A model generated the notes under the pieces. That model was not told the DNA's origin. It was given only the letters and a program-made list of their open reading frames with translations, and did no database searches. 64,000 nucleotides of DNA, from positions 248,001 to 312,000 of the forward strand of contig NZ_JAHKKG010000013.1 of NCBI RefSeq assembly GCF_018829635.1, given 5' to 3'. Origin of the DNA: Paractinoplanes bogorensis (lineage in GTDB: Bacteria > Actinomycetota > Actinomycetes > Mycobacteriales > Micromonosporaceae). Positions 33,735 through 42,424 of the stretch are shown here, one piece after another (position 1 is the first letter of the stretch; every line of letters begins with the position of its first letter). The position numbers were made by a program, and so were the translations under genes.

Positions 33735-35335
33735 GCCTGGACGACCTCGCCGGCGAATGGCTGCGCGGCGTGGCGGCCGCGGGCTTCGTCCCCGGCGTCC
33801 GGGCCCGGGCCCGCGCCGCCCTGCGCGACCTGCTCGAGGAGTTCGTGGCGGCGGTGCGCGCCGAACCGTTCGACCCCGCGCCCGGTACCCGCATCGGCGC
33901 CGAACTGGTCGACCTGCGCATGTCCGCGCCTCCGGTGCTCGGCGTGACGGTCCACCTGCTCGCCGGCCGGATGCCGGGCATCATCGGCGAAGACCCGGTT
34001 TCCCGTACGCGGCTGCTCGCGCTCCTCGACACCCTGGTCACCGGTTTCGTGGCCGCCCAGCGTGATGCCGCCGTACGGGCCGCCGAAGAGATGAACCGGT
34101 CGGAAAAGATCCACTGGCGCGCGGTCCAGCTCGACCTGCAGCGGCAGTTGCAGCAGGCGCTCCTGCACCGTCCCGACACCGGCCTGCCCAACGAGCAGCA
34201 CCTGCGCAAGACGCTGGCCGCGATGAGCCCCGGGGGACGGCTCGGCCTGCTGCTGGTCGGCCTCGACCGCTACGACGAGGTGATCGACACGCTGGGCCCG
34301 CAGCAGGGCACCCGGCTGCTGTCCTCGATCGCGCGCCGGCTGCGCCCGCTCGGCATCCTGGCCCACCTGGCCGACGACCAGTTCGCCGTACTGGTGCCGG
34401 GCACGACCGGCCCGGACGACCTGATCAAGGTGGCCGACCAGGCCCACCGGGTGCTCTCGGCGCCGTTCCCGATCGACGGTCACCAGTTGCACATGACCGT
34501 CCTGATCGGCCTGGTCGAGCGGCCGGTCGCGGGCGGCGACCCGGACGGCTGGCTGCACGACGCCCGCCTGGCCCTGCGCTGGGCGGACCACGACCGGCGC
34601 GGTCCCGAGCTCTACGACCCCGGCCGCGCGGCCGACGAACGCCGCCGGCACCGGCTCGCCGCCGAGATGCCCGCCGCCCTCGAGCGCGGCGAGTTCACGC
34701 TGCACTATCAGCCGCTGGTCCGGCTGGCCGACGGCGAGACCATCGGCGTGGAGGCGCTGGCCCGCTGGCAGCGGCCCGGGGCGCCCGGCCCGCTGCGGTT
34801 CATCCGGGTCGCCGAGCGCACCGGCCTGATCCACCGCCTGGGCCGCACGCTGCTCGAACAGGCCTGCCGCCAGGGTGCGGCCTGGCCCGACCGGCTGATC
34901 AGCGTGAACCTGTCACCGGTGCAACTGGGCGAGCCCGGCCTGGTCGCGGCGGTGGCCGACATCCTGCACCGGACCGGTCTGCCCGCGGGCCGCCTCCAGC
35001 TCGAGATCACCGAGTCGGCCGAGTCGCTGCGCTACCGGTCGGTGCTGGCCGGGCTGGGCGGGCTCGGGGTGCGGCTGGCCCTGGACGACTTCGGCACCGG
35101 CTGGTCCAGCCTGGCCGTGCTCAGCACGCTGCCGTTCACCGAGGCCAAACTGGCCGGCGAGTTCCTGCTGAGCACACCCGACGCGGTGCTGCGCCACCTG
35201 GTCGAGGCCTGCCACGCGCTCGGCATGACCGTCACCGCCGAAGGCATCGAGACCGCCGAGCAGGCGACGACCCTGCGCGACCTCGGATGCGACCACGGGC
35301 AGGGCTACCACCTGGGCCGCCCCGCCCCCGCCTAA
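33731..35335 (+). CDS. Degenerate GGDEF + EAL c-di-GMP phosphodiesterase
   Basis: A 534-aa cytoplasmic protein with an N-terminal helical region (to about 135), a GGDEF domain whose active site reads ADDQF near 218, and an EAL domain from about 315. The cyclase half is therefore probably inactive. The EAL half keeps the main metal and catalytic residues: VEALARW (E), SVNLSP (N), LEITES (E), LALDDFGTGWSSL (DD), EAKLAGE (K), VTAEGIET (E) and GQGYHLGRP (Q). The expected reaction is c-di-GMP hydrolysis to pGpG. It starts inside the stop of the methyltransferase gene and its end overlaps the convergent AbfB gene by 4 bp. Confidence 0.9.
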   Translation: MSLDDLAGEWLRGVAAAGFVPGVRARARAALRDLLEEFVAAVRAEPFDPAPGTRIGAELVDLRMSAPPVLGVTVHLLAGRMPGIIGEDPVSRTRLLALLDTLVTGFVAAQRDAAVRAAEEMNRSEKIHWRAVQLDLQRQLQQALLHRPDTGLPNEQHLRKTLAAMSPGGRLGLLLVGLDRYDEVIDTLGPQQGTRLLSSIARRLRPLGILAHLADDQFAVLVPGTTGPDDLIKVADQAHRVLSAPFPIDGHQLHMTVLIGLVERPVAGGDPDGWLHDARLALRWADHDRRGPELYDPGRAADERRRHRLAAEMPAALERGEFTLHYQPLVRLADGETIGVEALARWQRPGAPGPLRFIRVAERTGLIHRLGRTLLEQACRQGAAWPDRLISVNLSPVQLGEPGLVAAVADILHRTGLPAGRLQLEITESAESLRYRSVLAGLGGLGVRLALDDFGTGWSSLAVLSTLPFTEAKLAGEFLLSTPDAVLRHLVEACHALGMTVTAEGIETAEQATTLRDLGCDHGQGYHLGRPAPA

Positions 35336-36225
35336 ACAGCGTCGGCGGGCACCACGGCGGTGGCGCTCTCGGGGGAGGCCTGCTCGAGGCGGACGACGCC
35401 GTCGCGGGCGACCCAGAAACGGCCCGGATAATTGACCGATTCCAGAACCAGTGCGGTGCCCCCGTTGACCGTGCGCGGACAGAATGTGGCGTCCTGGTCG
35501 AACAATGACGAACGGTCGCGCTGCTCGAGGCGCAGCACGAAGTTGCGGTGCCGGAGGAAATAGCCCGGATAGTTTTCTGATTCGAGAGAGACGCAGTCCC
35601 GATCGGCCAATCCGGTGCGGCCGGTGAATCGGGAATCGTGCCGGTCGAGCCGCGAACTGCCGTCGCTGATCGGGTCGAAGCGGGCCACGAAGTCGCGGTG
35701 CCGCAGCCGGAGGTCGCCGCGGCCGACCGGTACGAGCCCGACCGTCCGGCCGACCGTCAGCTGCACGGCGGGCGGCTTGGACGGGGGCGTCCGGGTGGTG
35801 GGCCGCTTTGTCGTCGTGGCCTCGGTGGGCCGGTTGTGGCTGGGTGAGCGGGTGACCGACCCGGGGCTGCTGGCAGCGGCCGAGGGTGACGATGAGGGTG
35901 ACGGCAGGATCGTGACGGGGGCGGAGGGCACGAACGGTGGCAGCACCACCCGCTGCGACAGGGTGGGACCTTCGTTGTCGCCGCGCAGCGCGAGCGCGGT
36001 CAGACCGGCGACCAGGATCAGGGTGCCGGTCGCGGCGGCCAGCACGGCCCGGCGGCCGAGACCGCCCTCGGCGTGCCGGCGGATGGGCCCGCTCAGCAAT
36101 GCCGCGGAAATGGCGGAGACCCGGTTGCGAGGAGGAACGGGAGGACGGAGCGGACCCTTCGTGTCGCGATAGGGCGGCACCCAGCCGCCGATCCGCAGCC
36201 GATCGGGACGTTCCTCGTCGGGCAT
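35332..36225 (-). CDS. Membrane-anchored AbfB (CBM42-like) domain protein
   Basis: A 297-aa protein with a cytoplasmic Pro/Arg-rich N-terminus, a single membrane helix at about 59-80 (AVLAAATGTLILVAGLTALAL), a Pro/Ser/Thr linker to about 150, and a C-terminal arabinose-binding beta-trefoil. Trefoil repeats show as SLESENYPGYFLRHRNFVLRLE and LESVNYPGRFWVARDGVVRLE, the AbfB signature. It should bind arabinofuranose side chains of arabinoxylan outside the cell. No catalytic domain is seen. An AGGGA ribosome site lies before the ATG. It is divergent from the 346-aa membrane protein across 187 bp. Confidence 0.87.
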   Translation of the reverse strand: MPDEERPDRLRIGGWVPPYRDTKGPLRPPVPPRNRVSAISAALLSGPIRRHAEGGLGRRAVLAAATGTLILVAGLTALALRGDNEGPTLSQRVVLPPFVPSAPVTILPSPSSSPSAAASSPGSVTRSPSHNRPTEATTTKRPTTRTPPSKPPAVQLTVGRTVGLVPVGRGDLRLRHRDFVARFDPISDGSSRLDRHDSRFTGRTGLADRDCVSLESENYPGYFLRHRNFVLRLEQRDRSSLFDQDATFCPRTVNGGTALVLESVNYPGRFWVARDGVVRLEQASPESATAVVPADAV

Positions 36226-36412
36226 GTGAATCCCTAAAGTCTTTCTTAAGCTGTCGGAAAGGCATTCTTACGGCGAATGCGGTCAATGGCAAGAGTCCGG
36301 ACTCGCCGGAGAAGGACCGCCGGGAATCGAACCGTCCTCGTGTCCTGCCCGTACCTCCCGGTGACGGCGCCCGGATCGACGGGCCGCCGCGGCCGCCACC
36401 GAAGGAGGCGTG

Positions 36413-37453
36413 ATGGACGACGCCGCCGATGTTCCGCCCGACTACGACACCGGGACCTATGCGGGGTCGGCGCCACCCGCCGTGGCCGCGTCGATGCCCC
36501 GCATCTCCGACTACTGGCCGGACAAGACGGGCGCCGCGCCGGTCCCCCCGCCGGAGGCTCCGACGACGATCATCGCTCCGCCGCCGGAACCGCCGCGCCG
36601 CCGCCTGCGTCTGCTGGCCGCTTCCCTCGGCGCGGTGCTGTTCCTCGGCGTCAGCGTGGTGGTGCTGACCCGGCTGGTCGCCGGGGGCGACGACCCGGCG
36701 CCGGTCCCGACCGCGGCCGGCGACTCCGGCATCATCGTCGGCGGCAGCCCCAACCCGCCGGTCTCGGTCGCGCCGCCGCCCGCGCCGACCTCGGCCGCGG
36801 CCACCACCGCGCCCCCGGCCACGGCGCCCGCCTCGCCCGCCCCGCCCGCCGGGCCGGCCTTCGAGGCGGGCACGTTCGTGCTGGCCAGCGGCCTCACCGA
36901 GATCAACGTGACGCTGGGCCGGCCGCAGAACAACGGCATCGCCCGGGTGAGCTCGCCCTCGGGCAGCGGCGTGGTGCCGGACGCGAAGCTCAACGGCACC
37001 GACCTGACCCTCACCGCCGAGCGTAAGGGCGACAAGGGCAGCGGCGACGTCCACGTGGTGCTCGACGAGCGGATCGTCTGGACCGTACGGATGGAGGGCG
37101 GGGTCCGCCGCGGCTCGTTCGACATGGCCAAGGGCTCGGTCCGCGACTTCTACTTCGAGGGCGGTGCCAACGAGCTCGACCTGACCCTGCCCCGGCAGGA
37201 CCGGCAGATCGAGATCCGGATGGCCGGCGGCGTGCACGAGTGGCGGATCGGCACCGAGGGCGAGTTCCGGGTCAAGGTGCGGGTCCGCAAGGGCGCGGGC
37301 GAGATCACCCTGAACGGCGACCGCGACGAGAGCATCGACGGCGGCCGGACGGTGCGAGCCCGCGGCCGCGACGACAAGTCCGGCGGGCTGACCATCGAGG
37401 CGGTGGGCGGGATCGGGTCGCTTTCGGTGTCCCCATTGGAGAACAGCGCCTGA
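36413..37453 (+). CDS. Membrane-anchored protein with beta-rich outer domain
   Basis: A 346-aa protein with an Asp/Pro-rich N-terminus, a single TM at about 66-87 (LLAASLGAVLFLGVSVVVLTRLV), an Ala/Pro/Thr linker (about 95-155), then about 190 residues of alternating short strands (FVLASGLTEINVTLGRPQ, IRMAGGVHEWRIGTEGEFRVKV). The strand pattern suggests a beta-helix or jelly-roll binding domain. The architecture mirrors the divergent AbfB protein, so both may be surface carbohydrate-binding proteins; that is inference. AAGGAGG precedes the start. GTG at 36410 is an alternative start, with worse spacing. Confidence 0.7.
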   Translation: MDDAADVPPDYDTGTYAGSAPPAVAASMPRISDYWPDKTGAAPVPPPEAPTTIIAPPPEPPRRRLRLLAASLGAVLFLGVSVVVLTRLVAGGDDPAPVPTAAGDSGIIVGGSPNPPVSVAPPPAPTSAAATTAPPATAPASPAPPAGPAFEAGTFVLASGLTEINVTLGRPQNNGIARVSSPSGSGVVPDAKLNGTDLTLTAERKGDKGSGDVHVVLDERIVWTVRMEGGVRRGSFDMAKGSVRDFYFEGGANELDLTLPRQDRQIEIRMAGGVHEWRIGTEGEFRVKVRVRKGAGEITLNGDRDESIDGGRTVRARGRDDKSGGLTIEAVGGIGSLSVSPLENSA

Positions 37454-37608
37454 TTCGCTCTTGGGCGTGACCACTCACTCAGGTCGCCGTAGTGGGCTTT
37501 GCGTTCTGGACGCGCCAGCGGCCTGCGAAGCCCGCTGCGGTCCCCGCGGGAGCGACGGTCCGTACCCACCACCCCGCCGGGACAGGAAGCCGTTGATCTG
37601 CGGTTTTG

Positions 37609-37622
37609 TCGAAACGCTTCGA
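37609..37622. promoter_or_regulatory. LacI-type operator upstream of cellulase gene
   Basis: TCGAAACGCTTCGA is a 14-bp near-palindrome with the central CG typical of LacI-family operators of sugar-utilisation genes. It lies about 25 bp upstream of the -35 box of the GH9 gene. Confidence 0.5.
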
Positions 37623-37646
37623 GGGGCCGATTCTGTTACGGGTTCG

Positions 37647-37676
37647 TTGACATGGCGTGACGGCTTCGATCAATAT
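37647..37676 (+). promoter_or_regulatory. GH9 cellulase promoter (leaderless)
   Basis: TTGACA (37647-37652), an 18-bp spacer, and CAATAT (37671-37676) form a near-consensus sigma-70 promoter. The ATG begins six bases after the -10 box, so the message should be leaderless. Confidence 0.6.
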
Positions 37677-37682
37677 GTTTCC

Positions 37683-39893
37683 ATGTCTCTCTGGGAGCGC
37701 TCCCGCATTCTGGCCGTGGTCGGCACGGCGGCATTGATAACGACGGCTCTGGCGGTGCCCGCGAGCGCCGCCGAGGTCGAACAGGTGGTGAACGGCGGCT
37801 TCGACGACGGCACGGCACCGTTCTGGGCCAACGGCGGCATGACGCTGGCGCTCGACGACGGGCGCGGCTGTGTGGACGTGCCGGGCGGCACCGCGAACAA
37901 GTGGGACGCGATCGTCGGGCAGAACGACATCGATCTCGTGGCGGGGGAGAGCTACCGGTTCTCGTTCGACGCCAGCGGCAGCGCGGCGAAGTCGGCGCGC
38001 GCGGTGGTCGGGCTGGCGGTCGACCCGTACGACACCTACTTCGAACAGTCGCCGGTGCTGGGCGATACCGCGCACTACGAGTGGACGTTCGCCGCGAGCA
38101 CGACGACCGCGCAGGGGCAGGTGGCGTTCCAGGTGGGCGGCAGCCCCGACCCGTGGAGGTTCTGCGTGGACAACGTGTCGCTGGTGGGCGGGGTGCCGCC
38201 GGAGACGTACGAGCCGGACACCGGTCCGCGGGTGCGGGTCAACCAGGTGGCCTACCTGCCGGACGGGCCCAAGGCGGCGACGCTGGTGACTTCGGCGACC
38301 ACGCCGTTGCCGTGGACGCTGCGGGACAAGAACGGCCGTTCGGTGGCGACCGGCCGTTCCGTACCGCGCGGAGTGGACGTTTCGTCGGGCCAGAATGTGC
38401 AGACGATCGACTTCGGCCGGTATTCGCGCAAGGGCACCGGGTTCACGCTGACGGCGGACGGCGAGACCAGCCGGCCGTTCGCCATCGACGCGGCCGCGTA
38501 CGAGCGACTTCGCGCGGATTCGCTCAAGTTCTATTACACGCAGCGCAGCGGGATCGCGATCGACGACGCGCTGCGGCCGGGCTACGGGCGACCGGCCGGG
38601 CACATCGGCGTGGCCCCGAACCAGGGCGACACGGACGTGCCGTGCCAGGCCGGGGTGTGCGACTACCGGCTCGACGTGCGGGGCGGCTGGTACGACGCGG
38701 GCGACCACGGCAAGTACGTGGTCAACGGCGGCATCTCGGTGTGGGAGCTGCTGAACGCGTACGAGCGCTCGCCGGGTCTGCGCAAGGTCGGCCTGGCCAT
38801 CCCGGAGAGCGGCAACGGCACCCCGGACGTGCTGAACGAGGTGCGCTGGGAGCTCGACTTCCTGCTCCGGATGCAGGTGCCGGCCGGGAAGCCGTATGCG
38901 GGCATGGCGCACCACAAGATCCACGACCAGGCCTGGACCGGGCTGCCGTTACTGCCCAACCTGGACCCGCAACCGCGCGAACTGCACCCGGTGTCGACGG
39001 CCGCGACGCTCAACCTGGCCGCCACCGCCGCGCAGGCCGCGCGCGTCTACAAGCGGTACGACCGCGCGTTTGCTGCGCGTGCGTTGTCCGCGGCGCGCAC
39101 CGCCTACACGGCCGCGAAGGCCAACCCGGCCCTGTTCGCGCCGGAGTCGGACGGGATCGGCGGCGGACCGTACAACGACGCCAAGGTGAGCGACGACTTC
39201 TACTGGGCCGCGGCCGAGCTGTTCCTGACCACCGGTGAGAAGCAGTACTCGGCCGACATCCTGGCGTCGCCCGAGCACAAGGCGGACGTGTTCGGTGCGG
39301 GCGCGTTCGACTGGGGCAACACGGCCGCGGCCGGACGCCTCGACCTGGCGCTGGTGCCGAACCGCCTGCCCGGCCTGGCCGCGGTCAAGGCCTCGGTGGT
39401 GGCGGGTGCGGACAAGTATCTGGCCATTCAGAAGCAGCACCCGTACGGCGTTCCGTACGCGCCCGCGAACAACATGTGGGACTGGGGCTCGAACAGCACG
39501 ATCCTCAACAACATGGTGGTCATCGCGGCCGCGCACGAACTGACCGGACGCGACCGCTACCGCGACGGCGTGCTGACCGGGCTCGACTACATCTTCGGGC
39601 GCAACGCGCTCAACATGTCCTACGTGACCGGGTACGGCGAGGTGAGCTCGCACAACCAGCACAGCCGGTGGTACGCCAAGCAGCTCGACCCGAGTCTGCC
39701 GAACCCGCCGGTGGGCACGCTCTCGGGCGGACCCAACTCGTCCATCCAGGACCCGTACGCACAGAGCAAGCTCACCGGATGCGTCGGCCAGTTCTGCTAC
39801 ATCGACGACATCCAGTCCTGGTCCACGAACGAGCTGACGATCAACTGGAATGCGCCGCTGGCGTGGATCGCGGCGTACGTGGCCGGCCTGTAA
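37683..39893 (+). CDS. Secreted GH9 cellulase with N-terminal CBM4/9-type module
   Basis: A 736-aa exported enzyme with a signal peptide (1-30, cut after ASAA) and a beta-sandwich CBM4/9-like module (about 33-175; VVNGGFDDGTAPFW...FCVDNVSLVGG). An Ig-like strap (about 183-285; RVRVNQVAYLPDGPKAATLV) precedes the (alpha/alpha)6 GH9 domain. Catalytic features are GGWYDAGDHGKYV near 333 (two Asp; general base), SHNQHSRW near 656 (His), and STNELTINWNAPLAW near 714 (Glu proton donor). It should cut beta-1,4-glucans by inversion. A CebR-type box lies in codons 4-8 and a consensus promoter directly upstream. No dockerin or C-terminal CBM. Confidence 0.93.
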   Translation: MSLWERSRILAVVGTAALITTALAVPASAAEVEQVVNGGFDDGTAPFWANGGMTLALDDGRGCVDVPGGTANKWDAIVGQNDIDLVAGESYRFSFDASGSAAKSARAVVGLAVDPYDTYFEQSPVLGDTAHYEWTFAASTTTAQGQVAFQVGGSPDPWRFCVDNVSLVGGVPPETYEPDTGPRVRVNQVAYLPDGPKAATLVTSATTPLPWTLRDKNGRSVATGRSVPRGVDVSSGQNVQTIDFGRYSRKGTGFTLTADGETSRPFAIDAAAYERLRADSLKFYYTQRSGIAIDDALRPGYGRPAGHIGVAPNQGDTDVPCQAGVCDYRLDVRGGWYDAGDHGKYVVNGGISVWELLNAYERSPGLRKVGLAIPESGNGTPDVLNEVRWELDFLLRMQVPAGKPYAGMAHHKIHDQAWTGLPLLPNLDPQPRELHPVSTAATLNLAATAAQAARVYKRYDRAFAARALSAARTAYTAAKANPALFAPESDGIGGGPYNDAKVSDDFYWAAAELFLTTGEKQYSADILASPEHKADVFGAGAFDWGNTAAAGRLDLALVPNRLPGLAAVKASVVAGADKYLAIQKQHPYGVPYAPANNMWDWGSNSTILNNMVVIAAAHELTGRDRYRDGVLTGLDYIFGRNALNMSYVTGYGEVSSHNQHSRWYAKQLDPSLPNPPVGTLSGGPNSSIQDPYAQSKLTGCVGQFCYIDDIQSWSTNELTINWNAPLAWIAAYVAGL
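37692..37705. promoter_or_regulatory. CebR/CelR-type box within the cellulase start
   Basis: TGGGAGCGCTCCCG differs in one terminal base from TGGGAGCGCTCCCA, the known operator of the cellobiose-responsive LacI-family repressors CebR (Streptomyces) and CelR (Thermobifida). It sits inside codons 4-8, just downstream of the predicted transcription start, where a bound repressor would block elongation. Confidence 0.75.
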
Positions 39894-39934
39894 TCGGCTT
39901 TTGAAACGGCGCGGGCGAGCCTAGGTTGACTTGT

Positions 39935-40489
39935 GTGTCTGCCGAAGCCGCCCGCGCCGCCGAGATCCTGAGCCAGCTGGCCGTCCCGTTGCGTCTGCGG
40001 GCGTACACCGAGCTCGTCCATCGGGGCGCTTCCGGCGCCTCGATCGCCGAGCTGGCCTACACGCTCGACGTGACGGTCCAGAACGCCGGCGAGGCCCTGG
40101 CCCGGCTGGTCGGGGCCGGGCTGGCGACGGGGACGGCCAACGGTATCTATCGCGCCTCGCCGGGCGAACTGCGGGAGGCGGCCCAGGCCGTCGGGCGGGC
40201 CCAGCCGATCGCGGCCTATCTGGGCGACTATCCGCAGCTGCGGGCCAACTTCACGCACGGGCGGCTCTCGACGATGCCGCCGACGTTGAGCGAGCGCTAC
40301 GCGCAGCTGGGGGAGTTGCTGGCGCGCTTCCTGCGGCTCGACGGCCTCTACGACGAGGGCGAGATCAACCGGCGGCTGGCCGCGGTGACCGACGACGTGG
40401 CCGCAGTGCGCCGCATGCTCGTCGAGACGGGCTGGCTCGAGCGCGACCAGGCCGGGACGACATACGGTCCGGGGCGCCTGGTGCGCTGA
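39935..40489 (+). CDS. ArsR-like HTH + DUF2087 regulator
   Basis: A 184-aa protein. Residues 1-75 form a winged helix (AAEILSQLAVPLRLRAYTEL, then SIAELAYTLDVTVQNAGEALARLVGAGLA) and the C-terminal 70 residues are a DUF2087-type domain (LARFLRLDGLYDEGEINRRLAAVTDDVAAVRRMLVETGWLER). Such proteins are predicted transcription regulators. TAGGTT (39922-39927) lies seven bases before the GTG at 39935, so a leaderless start is favoured over the TTG at 39926. Targets unknown; it stands alone between the cellulase and a small membrane gene. Confidence 0.82.
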   Translation: MSAEAARAAEILSQLAVPLRLRAYTELVHRGASGASIAELAYTLDVTVQNAGEALARLVGAGLATGTANGIYRASPGELREAAQAVGRAQPIAAYLGDYPQLRANFTHGRLSTMPPTLSERYAQLGELLARFLRLDGLYDEGEINRRLAAVTDDVAAVRRMLVETGWLERDQAGTTYGPGRLVR

Positions 40490-40579
40490 CCGTCTACACG
40501 TGCGGTGGTCCGGTCTGGGGGCACTTATGTGCGCAAGTCGCGCATCCATTTGGGTCGATGACTGTCTACACTCGGATCT

Positions 40580-41020
40580 GTGGTTGAACGCGTTCAAGGA
40601 AGAGGTCTCCTGGGCTGGACGCTCGGGGTGCTGGCGCTGGCCGTGGTCATCCGCGGTGTCGCCGCGGTGAGCTCGATGTTCGTGGCCGGCCCGGTGCTGG
40701 GGCCGATCTCGATCGTGCTGTGGTTCTTTCTGGGGCCGATCGCCGTCGTGGTCGAGATCATGGCTGCCCTGGCCGTCGTCAACGCCGGTGTGGTCGTCGC
40801 CGGGATGGTCGCACTGGGTCGTCCCGGATCGGTGCGGGCGGCCCGTTACCTGGCCGTCTTCATCGTGGTCGACTCGGTGTTCTACATGATCACGACGATC
40901 GTGATGACTCCTGCGGCGTACGGGAACGAGATGGTCGTCATGGTGGTCGCGAACGCCGGTCTGGTGCTGGCCGCGCTCGGCCTGCTCCGCAGCGCCCGGG
41001 CCGTCAGTCCCAGTAGTTGA
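40580..41020 (+). CDS. Small four-helix membrane protein
   Basis: A 146-aa protein with four hydrophobic helices at about 10-35, 42-78, 88-108 and 115-138 and almost no hydrophilic loops. No family is recognised. TACACT (40567-40572) is seven bases before the GTG, so the message is probably leaderless. The end overlaps the convergent 140-aa gene by 17 bp. It may be a small transport or signalling component; nothing in the sequence says which. Confidence 0.7.
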   Translation: MVERVQGRGLLGWTLGVLALAVVIRGVAAVSSMFVAGPVLGPISIVLWFFLGPIAVVVEIMAALAVVNAGVVVAGMVALGRPGSVRAARYLAVFIVVDSVFYMITTIVMTPAAYGNEMVVMVVANAGLVLAALGLLRSARAVSPSS

Positions 41021-41426
41021 AGAGCGCATCACCGAGCGTCTCCGGCTTCCAGAACCGGACGTCGTACTCGGTGAGCTGCGGCCATTCCCGCGCGTCGAAA
41101 GGGTCGGCCAGCTCGGCCGTAGTCATCACCCGGAAGGCGCGCGTCTCGACCAGGGCCACGGTCAGCTCCGGGTGGTCGACGAACGTCAGCGGGCCCGACT
41201 CCAGCGCGGTCGCCTCGGCGAAGCTGATCACCCGCGGCTCGGCGAGGGCGGCGACCCCGGTGTCACGGGCGAGGACCACCGCGATTTCCGTACGGTCGCG
41301 GAAGGCCAGGATGCCCTGATGGAAGTTGGGCGTGACCCCGTCGGACACCCGGAACCCGGTGACGGTGGCCCGGACGCGGCCGGCTGCCTTGTGACAGGCT
41401 CGGCGGAACTCCCGCAGGTCGGTCAT
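41004..41426 (-). CDS. Conserved-looking protein of unknown function (140 aa)
   Basis: A 140-aa soluble alpha/beta protein (LREFRRACHKAAGRVRATVT, HQGILAFRDRTEIAVVLARD, LTVALVETRAFRVMTTAEL, WPQLTEYDVRFWKPETLGDAL). No motif is recognised. It is the last gene of a three-gene minus-strand operon MarR - flavodoxin-like oxidoreductase - this gene, each joined by a 4-bp ATGA overlap. Tight coupling suggests it works with the quinone reductase in the same stress response. Confidence 0.75.
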   Translation of the reverse strand: MTDLREFRRACHKAAGRVRATVTGFRVSDGVTPNFHQGILAFRDRTEIAVVLARDTGVAALAEPRVISFAEATALESGPLTFVDHPELTVALVETRAFRVMTTAELADPFDAREWPQLTEYDVRFWKPETLGDALFNYWD

Positions 41427-41968
41427 GGGAACAGCCCCTCCACGGCTTCGGCCGGGTTGTCGTCGCGGGTCAGCAGGATGAAGCCGGCCTCATCGGCCCG
41501 GGTGCCGATCCGGTCGATGAGCATGGTGGCGCGCATCGCCTGGTAGAGGCCGTCCGCCTCGAGTCGGGCAAGCGGATGGCCGGCCGTGCACAGGACAACT
41601 GCCTTGCGTACGGAAATCGGATTGCCGGTGTGATGGGCGAACCCGGCCGTCCAGACCCGGTCGAACCAGCCCTTGAGGATCGCGGGGCAGTCGGCCCACC
41701 AGACCGGATAGACGAACGCCCACATGTCGGCCGCGGCGAGGCGAGCCTGTTCGGCGGCGACGTCATCGGCAACCGGGAGATCGGTGCGGTAGGCGGACTC
41801 GCGCGCATACTCCGCGGCGCTCAGTTCGGTGCGGAAGCCCATCGCGTACAGGTCGGAGAGGGTGTGGGTGTGTCCCTGCCGGGTGAGCGTGGTCTGCAGC
41901 GCGGCGAGCACCTCGCGGGTGAACCCGCGGTCGGCGGGATGGGCGAAGACGATGTGGACGTGCGTCAT
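41423..41968 (-). CDS. NAD(P)H:quinone oxidoreductase, flavodoxin-like (NQO1/KefF type)
   Basis: A 181-aa flavodoxin-fold enzyme of the NQO1/KefF/MdaB type. IVFAHPADRGFTREVLAAL is the FMN/FAD phosphate loop, FVYPVWWADCPAILKGWFDRVW the family core motif, and GKP-like NPISVRKAVVLCTAGHPL follows. It should reduce quinones or azo compounds by two electrons, protecting from redox cycling. It overlaps both neighbours by 4 bp in an operon led by a MarR regulator, the usual arrangement for quinone or electrophile sensing. Confidence 0.88.
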   Translation of the reverse strand: MTHVHIVFAHPADRGFTREVLAALQTTLTRQGHTHTLSDLYAMGFRTELSAAEYARESAYRTDLPVADDVAAEQARLAAADMWAFVYPVWWADCPAILKGWFDRVWTAGFAHHTGNPISVRKAVVLCTAGHPLARLEADGLYQAMRATMLIDRIGTRADEAGFILLTRDDNPAEAVEGLFP

Positions 41969-42417
41969 CGGGGCTGGGTCATGTGGGCGGTCATCGTCGT
42001 GCGCAGGCGGGTGGCGATCGTCGCGACCAGGTCCAGGTCGGCCGGGGAATAGTCGGCCAGGACGTCTTTCAGCTGCTGGTTGAGGGGCTCGTAGAAGCCG
42101 GCCGCCTCGGCGTGGATGGCCGGGGTGGAGTGCAGCGTGACGATCCGGCGGTCGGTGTGCTCCCGGGTCCGGGTGACATGGCCGGCTGCCTCCAGGCGGT
42201 TGAGCAGGATCGACGTCGCGCCGGTGGTCAGGTCGAGACGCTCGGCCAGGCGGGCCGGGGTGAGCGGCTCGCCGTGGTCCTCGGCCGCGATGATCTGGAC
42301 GATCGCGGCGGCGTCGGTCGGGTGCATCTGGCGGCTGCGGGCGAACTGGCGGCCCAGCTCGCTCTGCGCGGCCGCCAGCAGGGCCAGGACCTCGATGACC
42401 CGCTGCGCCTCCGCCAC
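41965..42417 (-). CDS. MarR-family regulator of quinone reductase operon
   Basis: A 150-aa winged-helix protein (LTPARLAERLDLTTGATSILLNRLEAAGHVTRTREHTDRRIVTLHST). The GTG at 42417 is chosen because TAGATT (42430-42425, minus strand) lies exactly seven bases upstream, the leaderless spacing. A longer frame to 42462 would overrun that promoter. A 17-bp palindrome (42437-42453) sits directly upstream of the -10 box and in the promoter of the divergent alpha/beta hydrolase, so it probably controls both units. Confidence 0.9.
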   Translation of the reverse strand: MAEAQRVIEVLALLAAAQSELGRQFARSRQMHPTDAAAIVQIIAAEDHGEPLTPARLAERLDLTTGATSILLNRLEAAGHVTRTREHTDRRIVTLHSTPAIHAEAAGFYEPLNQQLKDVLADYSPADLDLVATIATRLRTTMTAHMTQPR

Positions 42418-42424
42418 GTGTTGC

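Noticed and set aside
36318..36345. tRNA T-loop-like GGTTCGATTCC on the minus strand
   Set aside because: The flanking 5-mers do not pair and no acceptor or anticodon stem is found nearby.
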